Made by a program: the position numbers and the translations under genes
Notes under the pieces: model-generated
Databases searched by the model: none
Told to the model about the DNA's origin: nothing
What the model saw: only the letters and a program-made list of their open reading frames with translations
Assembly: GCF_019443085.1 (NCBI RefSeq)
Contig: NZ_JAHZIL010000002.1
Location: 1 to 64,000, forward strand
Source of the DNA: Marinobacter sp. F4218
Lineage (GTDB): Bacteria > Pseudomonadota > Gammaproteobacteria > Pseudomonadales > Oleiphilaceae
DNA length: 64,000 nt
Direction of reading: 5' to 3'
Part shown: positions 10,094 through 18,357 of the stretch, piece by piece
Layout: each line of letters starts with the position of its first letter
Position numbering within the stretch: the first letter of the stretch is position 1

Positions 10094-11511
10094 CAGCCAA
10101 ACCACCCGTGCACGAACCAGCCGTCCCGGACATCCCGGAACACCCAGGCCAACTGGCCATTGTTGAGTTGGGCGATGTAATAGTCCCGGTGCACCCGCTG
10201 GCCGTCCCACCAGCCGCCACTGATTCGTTCGGGCCCGGCAAACCATGCGCTTGGTGCCTCCGTGAGTGGTTGCGGCCCCTGCAGTAACCACAGAGGGCGG
10301 CGGGGCAGATGGCTGGCCGGTGTTACCTCCGGCCGGTTGTTACGCTGAACGGCGGAAGCGCTCCAGGCCCGTTCCGGACGATGGTCTGCTTGGGGTGAAA
10401 GCTGCTTGAGGGCATGATCCCCAAGCCGGGCCTGTAGCCGGCTCATCAGGGTATGCCAGGCTTCGTTCAGATCCTGGGTTTCGCCCAGCAGGTCTTGCCC
10501 GGTAGGCGCTTCCCGACCCAGAAAGCGCTGCACTGACAACAGGAGTGAGATGACTGGTGCCCTCAGGGGGTGCTGCTCGAAGCGCAGGCGAATCAGGTTC
10601 AGAAAGGCCTCGGCCCGGTGCTCCGGGCCGGAGGTCCGGATACGCAGTCGGGTGGGTTCTTCGTGCCGGTGATGGAGAATCAGCAATAGACTGTCGGTTT
10701 CCTGCTGGCGCCAGCACAGGTCTTCTTCCAGTTCCGACAGGATGCGCTGCAGCGGAAACAGCAAGCCCTGGGATTGCTCGATTTCCTGCACGAAATCCGC
10801 CTGCTGCCGGAAGTGGTGGGGCGGCTGCCAGGGGGATTGCGGGTCTGGCCGGGCGCCCTGGATTTTCTGGACCCAGGCGAGGGTTTCGGGGGACAGCCGT
10901 CGGGCCAGCTCTGCCGCCGGCAGGTCAAAGACTTCGCCCAGGGTGTTCAGTCCGAGTCGCTGCAGGCGGGTGCAGGTGCGGGCATCAAACTCCGCTGCCA
11001 GCAGCGGCATCTGGCTCAGGGTGCGCAGAATATGGCCGCTGTCTTCGGTGCATTCGCCCTTGCCGGTGCGGGCGATCAGCCGGGCCGCCGGTGGTGTGTG
11101 GCCAATGCCGGGCCAGGCCGTCAGCTGACGTTCATCCAGCGCCTGCTCCACGGTCTGCCAGACCGCAGGCAGGCCGCCATACAGCCGTTGCAGGCTGGCA
11201 ATTTCCGCCATCAGGCCATCCGGTGGCACCAGCACAATGTGGTCGGCATAGCGGTATAGCCAACGGGCCTGGTCTTCCAGAATCCGGGCCTCCTGCTGCT
11301 GATCTGCCCGCACCATACCCAGTTCGGGCACCAGGCTTATGGCAGTTTTCAGGCGCATGCCGGCCTGTATGCCCTGGTCCCGGGCATCGGGGCAGGCCTG
11401 TATCACCTTTTGTCCGGAGCCTTCGACAATCACCAGTGCGCCCGCTTCTTCGCGAGTCCGGCGAATATGGTCCAGCAACAGGTGCGGGAAGTGCAGGTAT
11501 AACCAGAGCAT
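10093..11511 (-). CDS. imuB: ImuB, Y-family polymerase-like mutasome protein
   Basis: 472 aa. It has the Y-family polymerase fold, but the N-terminus reads LWLYLHFPHLLLD, so the catalytic aspartate of DinB-type enzymes is missing; ImuB proteins are inactive as polymerases and act as the hub linking the beta clamp, ImuA and DnaE2. The C-terminal half is long and divergent. The ATG at 11511 was chosen because it begins the conserved LYLHFP block; the open frame runs about 40 codons further up without similarity. It begins 7 bp after the imuA stop and is coupled to dnaE2 by a TGATG overlap. Confidence 0.92.
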   Translation of the reverse strand: MLWLYLHFPHLLLDHIRRTREEAGALVIVEGSGQKVIQACPDARDQGIQAGMRLKTAISLVPELGMVRADQQQEARILEDQARWLYRYADHIVLVPPDGLMAEIASLQRLYGGLPAVWQTVEQALDERQLTAWPGIGHTPPAARLIARTGKGECTEDSGHILRTLSQMPLLAAEFDARTCTRLQRLGLNTLGEVFDLPAAELARRLSPETLAWVQKIQGARPDPQSPWQPPHHFRQQADFVQEIEQSQGLLFPLQRILSELEEDLCWRQQETDSLLLILHHRHEEPTRLRIRTSGPEHRAEAFLNLIRLRFEQHPLRAPVISLLLSVQRFLGREAPTGQDLLGETQDLNEAWHTLMSRLQARLGDHALKQLSPQADHRPERAWSASAVQRNNRPEVTPASHLPRRPLWLLQGPQPLTEAPSAWFAGPERISGGWWDGQRVHRDYYIAQLNNGQLAWVFRDVRDGWFVHGWFG

Positions 11512-11518
11512 GGTGTGA

Positions 11519-12208
11519 TTACCGGGTTGAAGTAGGCCAGGGGCCCTGAACCACGCGGGGTGCTTCGCGGAACGACAGATCTGCCCGGTGTGACATGGCC
11601 AGAGCGCAACGTTGGCCGGGCCAACTGCCACGGCGCTTCACGATATTGAGCTTTAGCGCCTGCTGCTCGCCGGGTTCCAGCTCGAGCCGCAGGGCGGCCG
11701 GGGAATTCTGTTCGACATAGCGGCGCTCACGGAAGAGCACGCACACGTTGCTGCCGGCCTCCGCGGCCAGCTGTAAACGCCGGACCTCGCGCGAAGCCAG
11801 TTTGCCCGGCCAGGCCATCACCAGGCCGGTGACCGGCGAGCGCAGGCAGTTTTCCAGGGTCCACAGGAAATCGCCGTCGTCATCGGTGTGGATCATGACC
11901 ACCTGATCCAGGTTCACGCCTTCCCGGGCCAGCGCCGGGGCGTAGGGCGTGTGTGGCGGATTCAGCCAGAACACGGTCTTGCCGCTATGGGACAGCCGTT
12001 GCATCAGTGGCAACAAAAGATGCAGCTCGCCAATCCCGGGGCTATCCAGCAGACATTCACTCAGGGCGCCGCGCGGCCAGCCAAGGCCGCCGAGCTGGTT
12101 ATCCAGGACCTGATAGCCGGTCGGTTCCGCCGGCTGGGAGGTTTGTACATGCCGGTGCCCCTGCCAGACACGGGCATCCTGCATCAGCGTTTTCAGAAGC
12201 TCGCTCAT
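11519..12208 (-). CDS. imuA: ImuA, RecA-like SOS mutasome protein
   Basis: 229 aa. It begins MSELLKTLMQDARVWQG and contains the ImuA (also called SulA-like or RecA-like) pattern LGGLGWPRGALSECL, followed by GIGELHLLLPLMQRL in place of a full Walker A, and VFWLNPPHTPYAPAL. In this family ImuA interacts with RecA and ImuB to localise the mutasome. First gene of the SOS cassette; its start codon lies 16 bp from a near-ideal LexA box, so it should be repressed until DNA damage. Confidence 0.92.
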   Translation of the reverse strand: MSELLKTLMQDARVWQGHRHVQTSQPAEPTGYQVLDNQLGGLGWPRGALSECLLDSPGIGELHLLLPLMQRLSHSGKTVFWLNPPHTPYAPALAREGVNLDQVVMIHTDDDGDFLWTLENCLRSPVTGLVMAWPGKLASREVRRLQLAAEAGSNVCVLFRERRYVEQNSPAALRLELEPGEQQALKLNIVKRRGSWPGQRCALAMSHRADLSFREAPRVVQGPWPTSTR

Positions 12209-12224
12209 GGGAAAAATCTCAATA

Positions 12225-12244
12225 TACTGTTTAAATATACAGTA
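12225..12244 (-). promoter_or_regulatory. LexA (SOS) box of imuA-imuB-dnaE2
   Basis: TACTGTTTAAATATACAGTA fits the gammaproteobacterial consensus TACTGTATATATATACAGTA with CTG-N10-CAG and both flanking bases. It sits 16 bp before the imuA start, where LexA would block the promoter. Confidence 0.93.
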
Positions 12245-12316
12245 TTCTGAAAGCGGCTGGATTTCAAGGATGGTGTGCAGGGAGTGTTGAGGTTTTCACC
12301 AGGCATGGTCGGCCAG

Positions 12317-12347
12317 CAAAAAAAGGGGGCTTGAAGCGCCCCCTTTT
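12317..12347 (-). terminator. Terminator of the cysteine synthase-glutaredoxin gene
   Basis: Read on the minus strand, AGGGGGC pairs with GCCCCCT around GCTTCAA and is followed by seven T. It lies 22 bp past the stop codon of the gene at 12370. Confidence 0.85.
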
Positions 12348-12369
12348 GAACGATGGTGATAGCCCGCAA

Positions 12370-13857
12370 TCAACGTGGATGCAGCCAGCCCGGAAGCATG
12401 CTGTAAGGGTCCACGTGAACTTCCGGGTTGAAGCCAATGTGCTGGCTCTGCAAACGGGGGAGCAGGGAGCCGTCCTTGATCTGGTCAAAGACATCGGTGC
12501 AGCCGCCAACAAACTCGCCGTTGATGAAAATCTGCGGCAGGGTGGTCCAGCCGGTTTTTTCTTTCAGTACCGCGCGAATCTGCCCGCCCCGGTTGCCCTG
12601 TTGGTAGGCCACCGAATCCAGATCGACCGATTTGTAGTCGATGCCGTACTTCTGGAACACCTTGCGCACCGACCAGCAGAACTCACACCATTCCAGCGCG
12701 AACATGATCACCGGGTGGTCCGGATCGCTGATCAGTGCTTCAACCTCTTCCACCGCTTCGGGATCCAGTTCGACCGGCTGGCTCGGAGCAGGCGGCGCCT
12801 GGGGCACGGTAATATCGAACCGGTAGTTGGGGGTGGAGCGTGACAGCGCCATTTCCTCTTGGGTCATCTCTATGGGCACATCCTCAAACAGCGGGGTGGT
12901 CAGGTAGCGTTCGCCAGTGTCTGGCAGCATGCACAGGATGTTGGCCCCTTCCGGAGCCTGCTCGGCCACCTTGAGGGCTCCCGCGAAGGTGGCCCCGGCG
13001 GAAATGCCGACAAAAATGCCTTCCCGGCGGGCCAGGTCCCGGGCGCACTGCAGGGCATCGTTACCACCAATCGGGATGAATTCATCGATGTTGTGGGCCT
13101 GCATCACCTCTTCCGCCAGTTTGGGCACAAAATCCGGTGACCAGCCCTGCATCAGGTGGGGGCGGAACATCGGGTGGCTTTCCGAGTGGTCGCCGCTGGC
13201 GTTCCGGGGCTGGGCAATGCCGCTGGCCAGGATCGCGGAGTTGTCTGGTTCGCAGACCACAATGCGGGTGTTGGGGCTCTTGCGTTTCAGCACCCGGGAA
13301 ACCCCGTTGAGTGTGCCGCCGGTGCCAAAACCGGTCACCCAGTAATCGAGGCCGACGCCTTCAAAGTCCTCCAGGATTTCAACAGCGGTGGTGCGTTCGT
13401 GTACGGCGGCGTTAGCCGGGTTCTCGAATTGGCGGGGTTGCCACCAGCCGTGCTCACGGGCCAGCTCTTCCGCCTTGGCCACCATGCCGGAGCCTTTCAG
13501 TGAGGCCGGGGTGAGCACGACCTTCGCGCCCAGAAAACGCATCAGCTTGCGCCGCTCCACGCTGAAATTTTCGGCCATGGTGACCACCAGAGGGTAGCCC
13601 TTCTGGGCGCAGACCATAGCCAGGCCGATGCCGGTGTTACCGCTGGTGGCCTCAACGATGGTTTGGCCCGGCTTTAGTTCGCCCCGGCGCTCGGCATCTT
13701 CGATCACGCCCAGCGCCAGGCGATCCTTGACCGACCCCATGGGGTTGAAGGCCTCGATCTTGACGTAGAGATTGACCCCCTTGGGGCCGAGGTTGTTGAT
13801 ATGCACCGTCGGAGTGTGGCCGATGGTGTCCAGGATGCTGTGGTAAAGCGTACCCAT
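12370..13857 (-). CDS. Cysteine synthase fused to a C-terminal glutaredoxin domain
   Basis: 495 aa. Residues 1-about 310 are a complete O-acetylserine sulfhydrylase: the PLP lysine is K44 in FNPMGSVKD, the substrate loop TSGNTGIGLA is at 71-80, and the phosphate loop GTGGTLNG is near 178. After a linker rich in Pro/Glu, residues about 380-475 form a glutaredoxin-like domain with the redox pair C391-E-F-C394, the cis-proline region TLPQIFINGEFVGGCTD and the GGC motif. A plain CysK/CysM is about 300 aa, so this is a real fusion. It would make cysteine, possibly using a glutaredoxin-linked sulfur donor such as thiosulfate; that link is inference. A TATAAT-like box lies in the gap to the upstream decarboxylase, so it may have its own promoter. 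Confidence 0.9.
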   Translation of the reverse strand: MGTLYHSILDTIGHTPTVHINNLGPKGVNLYVKIEAFNPMGSVKDRLALGVIEDAERRGELKPGQTIVEATSGNTGIGLAMVCAQKGYPLVVTMAENFSVERRKLMRFLGAKVVLTPASLKGSGMVAKAEELAREHGWWQPRQFENPANAAVHERTTAVEILEDFEGVGLDYWVTGFGTGGTLNGVSRVLKRKSPNTRIVVCEPDNSAILASGIAQPRNASGDHSESHPMFRPHLMQGWSPDFVPKLAEEVMQAHNIDEFIPIGGNDALQCARDLARREGIFVGISAGATFAGALKVAEQAPEGANILCMLPDTGERYLTTPLFEDVPIEMTQEEMALSRSTPNYRFDITVPQAPPAPSQPVELDPEAVEEVEALISDPDHPVIMFALEWCEFCWSVRKVFQKYGIDYKSVDLDSVAYQQGNRGGQIRAVLKEKTGWTTLPQIFINGEFVGGCTDVFDQIKDGSLLPRLQSQHIGFNPEVHVDPYSMLPGWLHPR

Positions 13858-13936
13858 GATTCTTCTCCTATTCTGCGTTCCAGAGAAGGAAGCCCTAACC
13901 CGTTTCGGGGTACGCCAGGGATCCTTATATTATAGT

Positions 13937-15400
13937 TCAGCCAGCGGCCTCATCATTCATTTGGGCCACCTCCTGGCCCACGCTCAGAACTTCGTCAACG
14001 AGTTCATCGGCTTCCTTCAAGGTTGTTCTGGCACCCACAAAACAGGGCCGGATCGCCAGCGTGCCATTCACCAGGGTTGTACTGGGGATAGCCCGCCCGC
14101 GCTGCACCATGCGCCGGTGGATGCGCCGGTTCAGGTCGTTCAGGTCGCCCCAGCGATCGCTCAGGTAGCGAAAACCGCAGATTGAGAGGGTGGGGGCCGA
14201 CACAACCTCAAGATTCGGGTGCGCCCGGGCCCGGTCGGCGACGTGCCGGGCCAGGCTGTTGTGGCGGACGATCCGTTCCCGTAAACCGGTTACGCCGATC
14301 TCCCGAATCAGGGCCCAGACCACCGCACCGCGGGACGGGGCCGACAGCTCCACGCCCATGTCCGCATAGGGTATGCCCAGGTTGTCCATGGAGTGCGCCA
14401 CGCCTTCGGTGGTGCAGGCGCCTTCCAGATAGGTGGCCGCCTCCTGGGTAAAGGCCCGGTTCAGCAACTCGCGATCTTTCACGTAGGTGGCTCCGATGCC
14501 GACCGGGGCACCCAGCCACTTATGGGGGTCCACAATGACGGAATCCGCCAGTTCCAGGCCCGCGTACAGGGGCTGAACCCGGGGATCGAGGATGCCGGGG
14601 AGGCCATAGGCGCCGTCCACATGAAACCAGATGCCGTAGGCGCTCGCGATTTTCCCAAGCTCCCGGAGCGGGTCAATGGCGCCGCGGTTGGTACTGCCGG
14701 CGTTGGCAATCACAGCCACCGGCAACAGGTTCGCCTCCCGATCTGCCATCAACTGTCGGCGCAGCGCCGAAGGGCACATCCGGCCCTGCTCGTCAGTGTC
14801 GATTTCACACAGCGAGCGCCGGCCCATGCCCAGCACGGCAGCGGCCCGCTGAACCGAGTGATGGCATTCGGCGGAGGCGTACAATCGGCAGGGGCGGGTG
14901 ACCCCATCCCTGGCCGGATCAATGCCCACACCTTCAAAGGCTGCCTGCCGGGCTGCGCCCAGCGCCACCAGGTTGGCGACCGAACCGCCACTGCTGTAAA
15001 GCCCTTTCATCTCCTCCGGCAACCCGAACATCCGGGCCATCCAGTCCAGAGATAGTTCCTCAAGGAAATTGAAGGCGGTGAGGCCCAGGCGCTGTGGCGC
15101 CGCAACCGAGCCGGCCAGGGTCGCCAGGGCACCAATCGTGGTGGCACCGGTGGTAATGAACGAGGTGCAGCCGGGGTTGGGGATGGGGGAACCATTGGGA
15201 ATCACCCATTGGCCCAGTTCTGCCAGGACCGCATCGATGCCGATGCCGTTCTCAGGTATCGGTTGCCCCAAGGCCTGACGCCAGGCGTCCGCCTGCTGCA
15301 TGGCATCCGGATGCTGAAAGGTCAGGAACTCGTCCAGCTGCCGGGCGAGCTGTGCGGAGAATTCTGTCAGGTGGCCGCATTCGGCTCTGTCTGCATTCAT
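13937..15400 (-). CDS. PLP-dependent group II decarboxylase
   Basis: 487 aa. The pyridoxal lysine is K294 in VDPHKWLG, and HVDGAYGLPG about 30 residues earlier carries the cofactor aspartate, both typical of the aromatic-L-amino-acid/glutamate/diaminobutyrate decarboxylase family. The N-terminal part has NPGCTSFITTGAT, like the substrate loop of these enzymes. The substrate cannot be told from sequence. The ATG at 15400 was chosen over a longer open frame because the upstream 61 codons look like intergenic sequence. It lies 79 bp ahead of the cysteine synthase fusion on the same strand and is divergent from a winged-helix/TPR regulator that may control it. Confidence 0.88.
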   Translation of the reverse strand: MNADRAECGHLTEFSAQLARQLDEFLTFQHPDAMQQADAWRQALGQPIPENGIGIDAVLAELGQWVIPNGSPIPNPGCTSFITTGATTIGALATLAGSVAAPQRLGLTAFNFLEELSLDWMARMFGLPEEMKGLYSSGGSVANLVALGAARQAAFEGVGIDPARDGVTRPCRLYASAECHHSVQRAAAVLGMGRRSLCEIDTDEQGRMCPSALRRQLMADREANLLPVAVIANAGSTNRGAIDPLRELGKIASAYGIWFHVDGAYGLPGILDPRVQPLYAGLELADSVIVDPHKWLGAPVGIGATYVKDRELLNRAFTQEAATYLEGACTTEGVAHSMDNLGIPYADMGVELSAPSRGAVVWALIREIGVTGLRERIVRHNSLARHVADRARAHPNLEVVSAPTLSICGFRYLSDRWGDLNDLNRRIHRRMVQRGRAIPSTTLVNGTLAIRPCFVGARTTLKEADELVDEVLSVGQEVAQMNDEAAG

Positions 15401-15571
15401 GATGGTGACCGCTCCACAAATTCTCAGGAGCCAGGCAATGCTCCTGCATTGGTAACCATTATGGGCTGCTGGCCGCGGCCAAGCTTGGCGGGAACTCGAT
15501 TTAAATATGGAGAAACTGTGGAGATTGCCATACCATTTAAAAGATATGGACAGGCTTTCCCGGCTTGGCTT

Positions 15572-17197
15572 ATGCGCTACCAATTTGACGATTTCGAACT
15601 CGACACGGACCGTTTCGAGCTATCCCGTGGCGGTGTTGCCCTGGCAACCGAACCGCAGGTGATAGAGTTGCTTGTACTGCTGGTTCGGAATCGCCATCGC
15701 ATGCTCAGCAAGGAAGAGATCAACGAGAGCGTGTGGCGGGGGCGGATTGTGTCGGATTCCGCGCTCAGCAGCCGCATTAAGATCGCCCGCAAGCTGCTCG
15801 ACGACGATGGCCGCACCCAGCGCTATATCCGCACGGTACACAAGAAAGGCTTCCGGTTTGTAGCGCCGGTTCAGGAACTGGATGCCGACGACACTCCAAC
15901 TGCCAACGAGGCTCCCGGCCCCGAACCAGAGAACGCCGAACCTGACCCTGGTAATCCGGCCCCCGCGCCCGGCTCCCACAGTGCCAGACCTGCCGTGGCG
16001 GTTCTGCCGTTCACCAACCTGACCAACGACCCCGGCCAGGAGTATTTCTCCGACGGCATCACCACCGACATCATTTCCAACCTGTCCAAGCACAGGTGGC
16101 TGGATGTCGTGGCCCGTAACACCACCTTTGGCTTCAAGGGACAGGCCACCAACCTGCAGGTGCTGGGGGAAACGCTGGGTGTGGATTACGTGGTTGAAGG
16201 CAGTGTGCAGCGGTCCGGCGACCGGGTGCGGGTGAATGTGCACCTGACCGACTGCCACTGCGGCCATACCCAGTGGGCCGACCGTTACGACCGCCAGATT
16301 GCGGACATCTTCGAACTCCAGGACGACATTACCGAGACCATTGCCGCGCGCCTGGAACCGGAAATCGGCTACGCCGAACGCAACAAGCTGGTCCACAATC
16401 GCCCGGCCAACCTACAGGCGTGGGACTGTTATCATCTCGGGGTCTACCATTTCTATCGCTTCACCGGCCCGGATAACCTCGAGGCGCAACGTATGCTGCG
16501 CCAAAGTCAGGAACTGGATCCCTTGTTTGGGGAAGCCTATGCCTGGTGGGCCTACGCGGTGATTCTGGGCATGGTCTACTGGGACACCAAGCCCACACAA
16601 GCCCTCCTGGACCAGGCACTGGCCGCCTGCGACCAGGCGCTGTCACTGGTGCCCAACAATGCCACCTTTCATGCCCTGAAGGCGCGGGTGTTACTGGCCC
16701 GGCGCGAGTACCGAAGTGCCATCAGCGAAAACCGGACCGCCATCGAACTGAACCCCACCTTTGCGGCGGCGTACTGCGGCCTGGGTGATTCGCTGGCTTA
16801 CGAGGCCCGCTATGACGAGGCGCTGACCAACTTCCGCCGATCCATTGCCCTGAGTCCCAACGACCCGCAGATGTGGGCGTTTTTAACCTACGGTGCCCTC
16901 GCCATGATTTTCCAGGGTGATTATGAGACCGCCCTGGAGTGGACGGACCGGGCCGCGACCCTCCCGAATTGCCAATACTGGACCAGCGCCCACCGCGCAG
17001 TGGCCCTGGCCTATCTCAACCGAACATCCGCGGCGCACGACGCGACGGCGCGCCTGTTGCTGGAATTGCCCGGGTTCTCCGTAACCTTTGCCCGGGAAAA
17101 GCTGTTCTACCTGAGAGAGCAGGCACAGATCGACTGTTACCTGGAAGGGTTGCGCCGGGCAGGGGTGCCTGAAACGGCAACGATGCTTGCCAGTTAA
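15572..17197 (+). CDS. Winged-helix transcriptional regulator with TolB-like and TPR regions
   Basis: 541 aa. Residues 1-about 100 are an OmpR/PhoB-type winged helix (EINESVWRGRIVSDSALSSRI, then YIRTVHKKGFRFVA). A Pro/Glu-rich linker leads to a TolB/FlgO-like domain beginning VAVLPFTNLTNDPGQEYFSDG, and the C-terminal half holds TPR-like repeats. No transmembrane helix is seen, unlike CadC. This architecture is common in regulators misnamed as adenylate cyclases. The ATG at 15572 opens the winged helix (MRYQFDDFELD). Divergent from the decarboxylase (171 bp between starts), which suggests control of that gene. Confidence 0.88.
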   Translation: MRYQFDDFELDTDRFELSRGGVALATEPQVIELLVLLVRNRHRMLSKEEINESVWRGRIVSDSALSSRIKIARKLLDDDGRTQRYIRTVHKKGFRFVAPVQELDADDTPTANEAPGPEPENAEPDPGNPAPAPGSHSARPAVAVLPFTNLTNDPGQEYFSDGITTDIISNLSKHRWLDVVARNTTFGFKGQATNLQVLGETLGVDYVVEGSVQRSGDRVRVNVHLTDCHCGHTQWADRYDRQIADIFELQDDITETIAARLEPEIGYAERNKLVHNRPANLQAWDCYHLGVYHFYRFTGPDNLEAQRMLRQSQELDPLFGEAYAWWAYAVILGMVYWDTKPTQALLDQALAACDQALSLVPNNATFHALKARVLLARREYRSAISENRTAIELNPTFAAAYCGLGDSLAYEARYDEALTNFRRSIALSPNDPQMWAFLTYGALAMIFQGDYETALEWTDRAATLPNCQYWTSAHRAVALAYLNRTSAAHDATARLLLELPGFSVTFAREKLFYLREQAQIDCYLEGLRRAGVPETATMLAS

Positions 17198-17302
17198 CCC
17201 GCATCCGTCCGGTTTTTCCTCACGCAACGTCGCACCCCGGTTGATAAAGCCAGACATGAAGCCCAGAGTAGACACGAATGGAACAGATTCAGGAGGTAAC
17301 GG

Positions 17303-17650
17303 ATGAGCGAGTTAACCCAGCAATCCTGTGAAGCCTGCCGGGCAGGCACCCCAACGGTTTCGGAGAGTGAAAAGCTAACCCTGAAAAAGGAAGTGCCCGA
17401 TTGGGAAATCGTCGAAATCGATGGCGAGGAGCAGTTGCACAAGGTGTTCAAGCTCAAGAACTTTGCCCAGGCCCAGGCCTTTACCAACAAAGTGGCTGAC
17501 CTGGCCGAGGCGGAAGACCACCATCCCGCCATTCTTCTGGAATACGGTAAGGTAACCGTAAGCTGGTGGACCCACGCCATCGGCGGTTTGCACAAGAACG
17601 ATTTCGTCATGGCGGCCAAGACCGATGCCGCCTTCAACGACATGCCATAA
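17303..17650 (+). CDS. phhB: Pterin-4a-carbinolamine dehydratase
   Basis: 115 aa. The active-site block [20 protein letters not shown] holds the conserved histidines, and [18 protein letters not shown] is the family's first helix. It dehydrates 4a-hydroxytetrahydropterin made by aromatic amino acid hydroxylases. The N-terminus is about 15 residues longer than the minimal fold and has two cysteines (CEACRAG), common in gammaproteobacterial PhhB. The start has an AGGAGG box 8 bp upstream. No phhA is in the window. Confidence 0.93.
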   Translation: MSELTQQSCEACRAGTPTVSESEKLTLKKEVPDWEIVEIDGEEQLHKVFKLKNFAQAQAFTNKVADLAEAEDHHPAILLEYGKVTVSWWTHAIGGLHKNDFVMAAKTDAAFNDMP

Positions 17651-17657
17651 CCTACCC

Positions 17658-17684
17658 AGTGGCGGAATCCACTTTCCGCCACTG
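17658..17684 (+). terminator. Hairpin after phhB, possible terminator
   Basis: AGTGGCGGA and TCCGCCACT form a 9-bp stem 8 bp past the phhB stop. There is no T-run, so termination is uncertain. Confidence 0.45.
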
Positions 17685-17705
17685 CCTCCCACAACTGGGA
17701 GAATC

Positions 17706-17785
17706 ATGGTTGAAGACCCTACCGACAGCCCTCTGACTCTCAGGTTGGGCCACGAAGAGCTGATATGTAAAAACGGATACCGGCC
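17706..17785 (+). pseudogene. Probable 5' remnant of a YrhK-family gene
   Basis: An ATG preceded by GGGAG opens a frame reading MVEDPTDSPLTLRLGHEELI then CKNGYR, which matches my memory of the start of YrhK-domain proteins (LGHEELVxxxRYE). After about residue 25 the resemblance stops and the frame runs into the broken integrase gene. The rest of the protein, normally a short two-helix membrane domain, is missing. The recognition rests on a short segment, so it is tentative. If right, one deletion joined this gene to the 3' side of intI. Confidence 0.45.
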
Positions 17786-17799
17786 AGCAACCGGGAAAG

Positions 17800-18324
17800 C
17801 TAGAAGCCGTCGTCTACCGGGCTGCGAGCCACCAGTTGCTGCATCCCAAAATCCACATCCTTGACGCGAAGGCGCAAGACCTCATTGATCCGAAGGCCTG
17901 AACCGTAAATCAGCATGGCTATCAGCCGGAATTCATCCTTCATATTGCCAATAGCGGCCCTGGCCTCCTCGGGGCTGAAAACCGTAGGCAGCTTACGTGG
18001 CTTGCGCGCGGCCTCATAATTCAGATTTTCGAGCGGGGCGCCGAGAAATTCTCGGTACAGGAAAACCAGGGCATTCAACGCCACTCTCTGAGTGCCCACA
18101 CTGGCGTTTGCCTGCAGGACCAGATGCGAGAGGAATGCTTCCACTTCTGAGGCGCCCATCGTCTCCGGGTGTTTGCGATCATGAAAACGAATGAATCGTT
18201 TGATCCAGAACAGGTAGGTTTTCTCAGTTTTATAGGCAAGTCCGCGCATACGAATGAAGCCGCGTAGCTTGTCCAGAAACCTCACAGGAGCTGCTGGCAA
18301 GGGGGAGGGGACATCCATATCCAT
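17800..18324 (-). pseudogene. intI: Truncated integron integrase IntI
   Basis: 174 codons against about 320 for a full IntI. The N-terminal SAM-like core-binding domain is intact (LRGFIRMRGLAYKTEKTYLF, FLSHL, TQRVALNALVFLYREFL), and the catalytic domain starts with the first arginine in YGSGLRINEVLRLRVKDVDF. Coding similarity stops after GMQQLVAR; the frame ends with SPVDDGF and a stop. Missing are the catalytic lysine, the integron-specific extra helix, the HxxR box and the tyrosine, so it cannot recombine. ATG 18324 has a GGAG box 7 bp upstream; a GTG one codon earlier is less likely. It diverges from the cassette array, the normal arrangement, and carries a LexA box. Confidence 0.9.
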
Positions 18325-18337
18325 CACAAATCTCCGA

Positions 18338-18357
18338 AACTGTATTTATATACAGTA
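18338..18357 (-). promoter_or_regulatory. LexA (SOS) box of the integrase gene
   Basis: AACTGTATTTATATACAGTA contains CTG-N10-CAG and nine matching flanking/inner positions of the LexA consensus. It lies 13 bp before the intI start, like SOS-controlled integrases of Vibrio and class 1 integrons. Confidence 0.92.
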
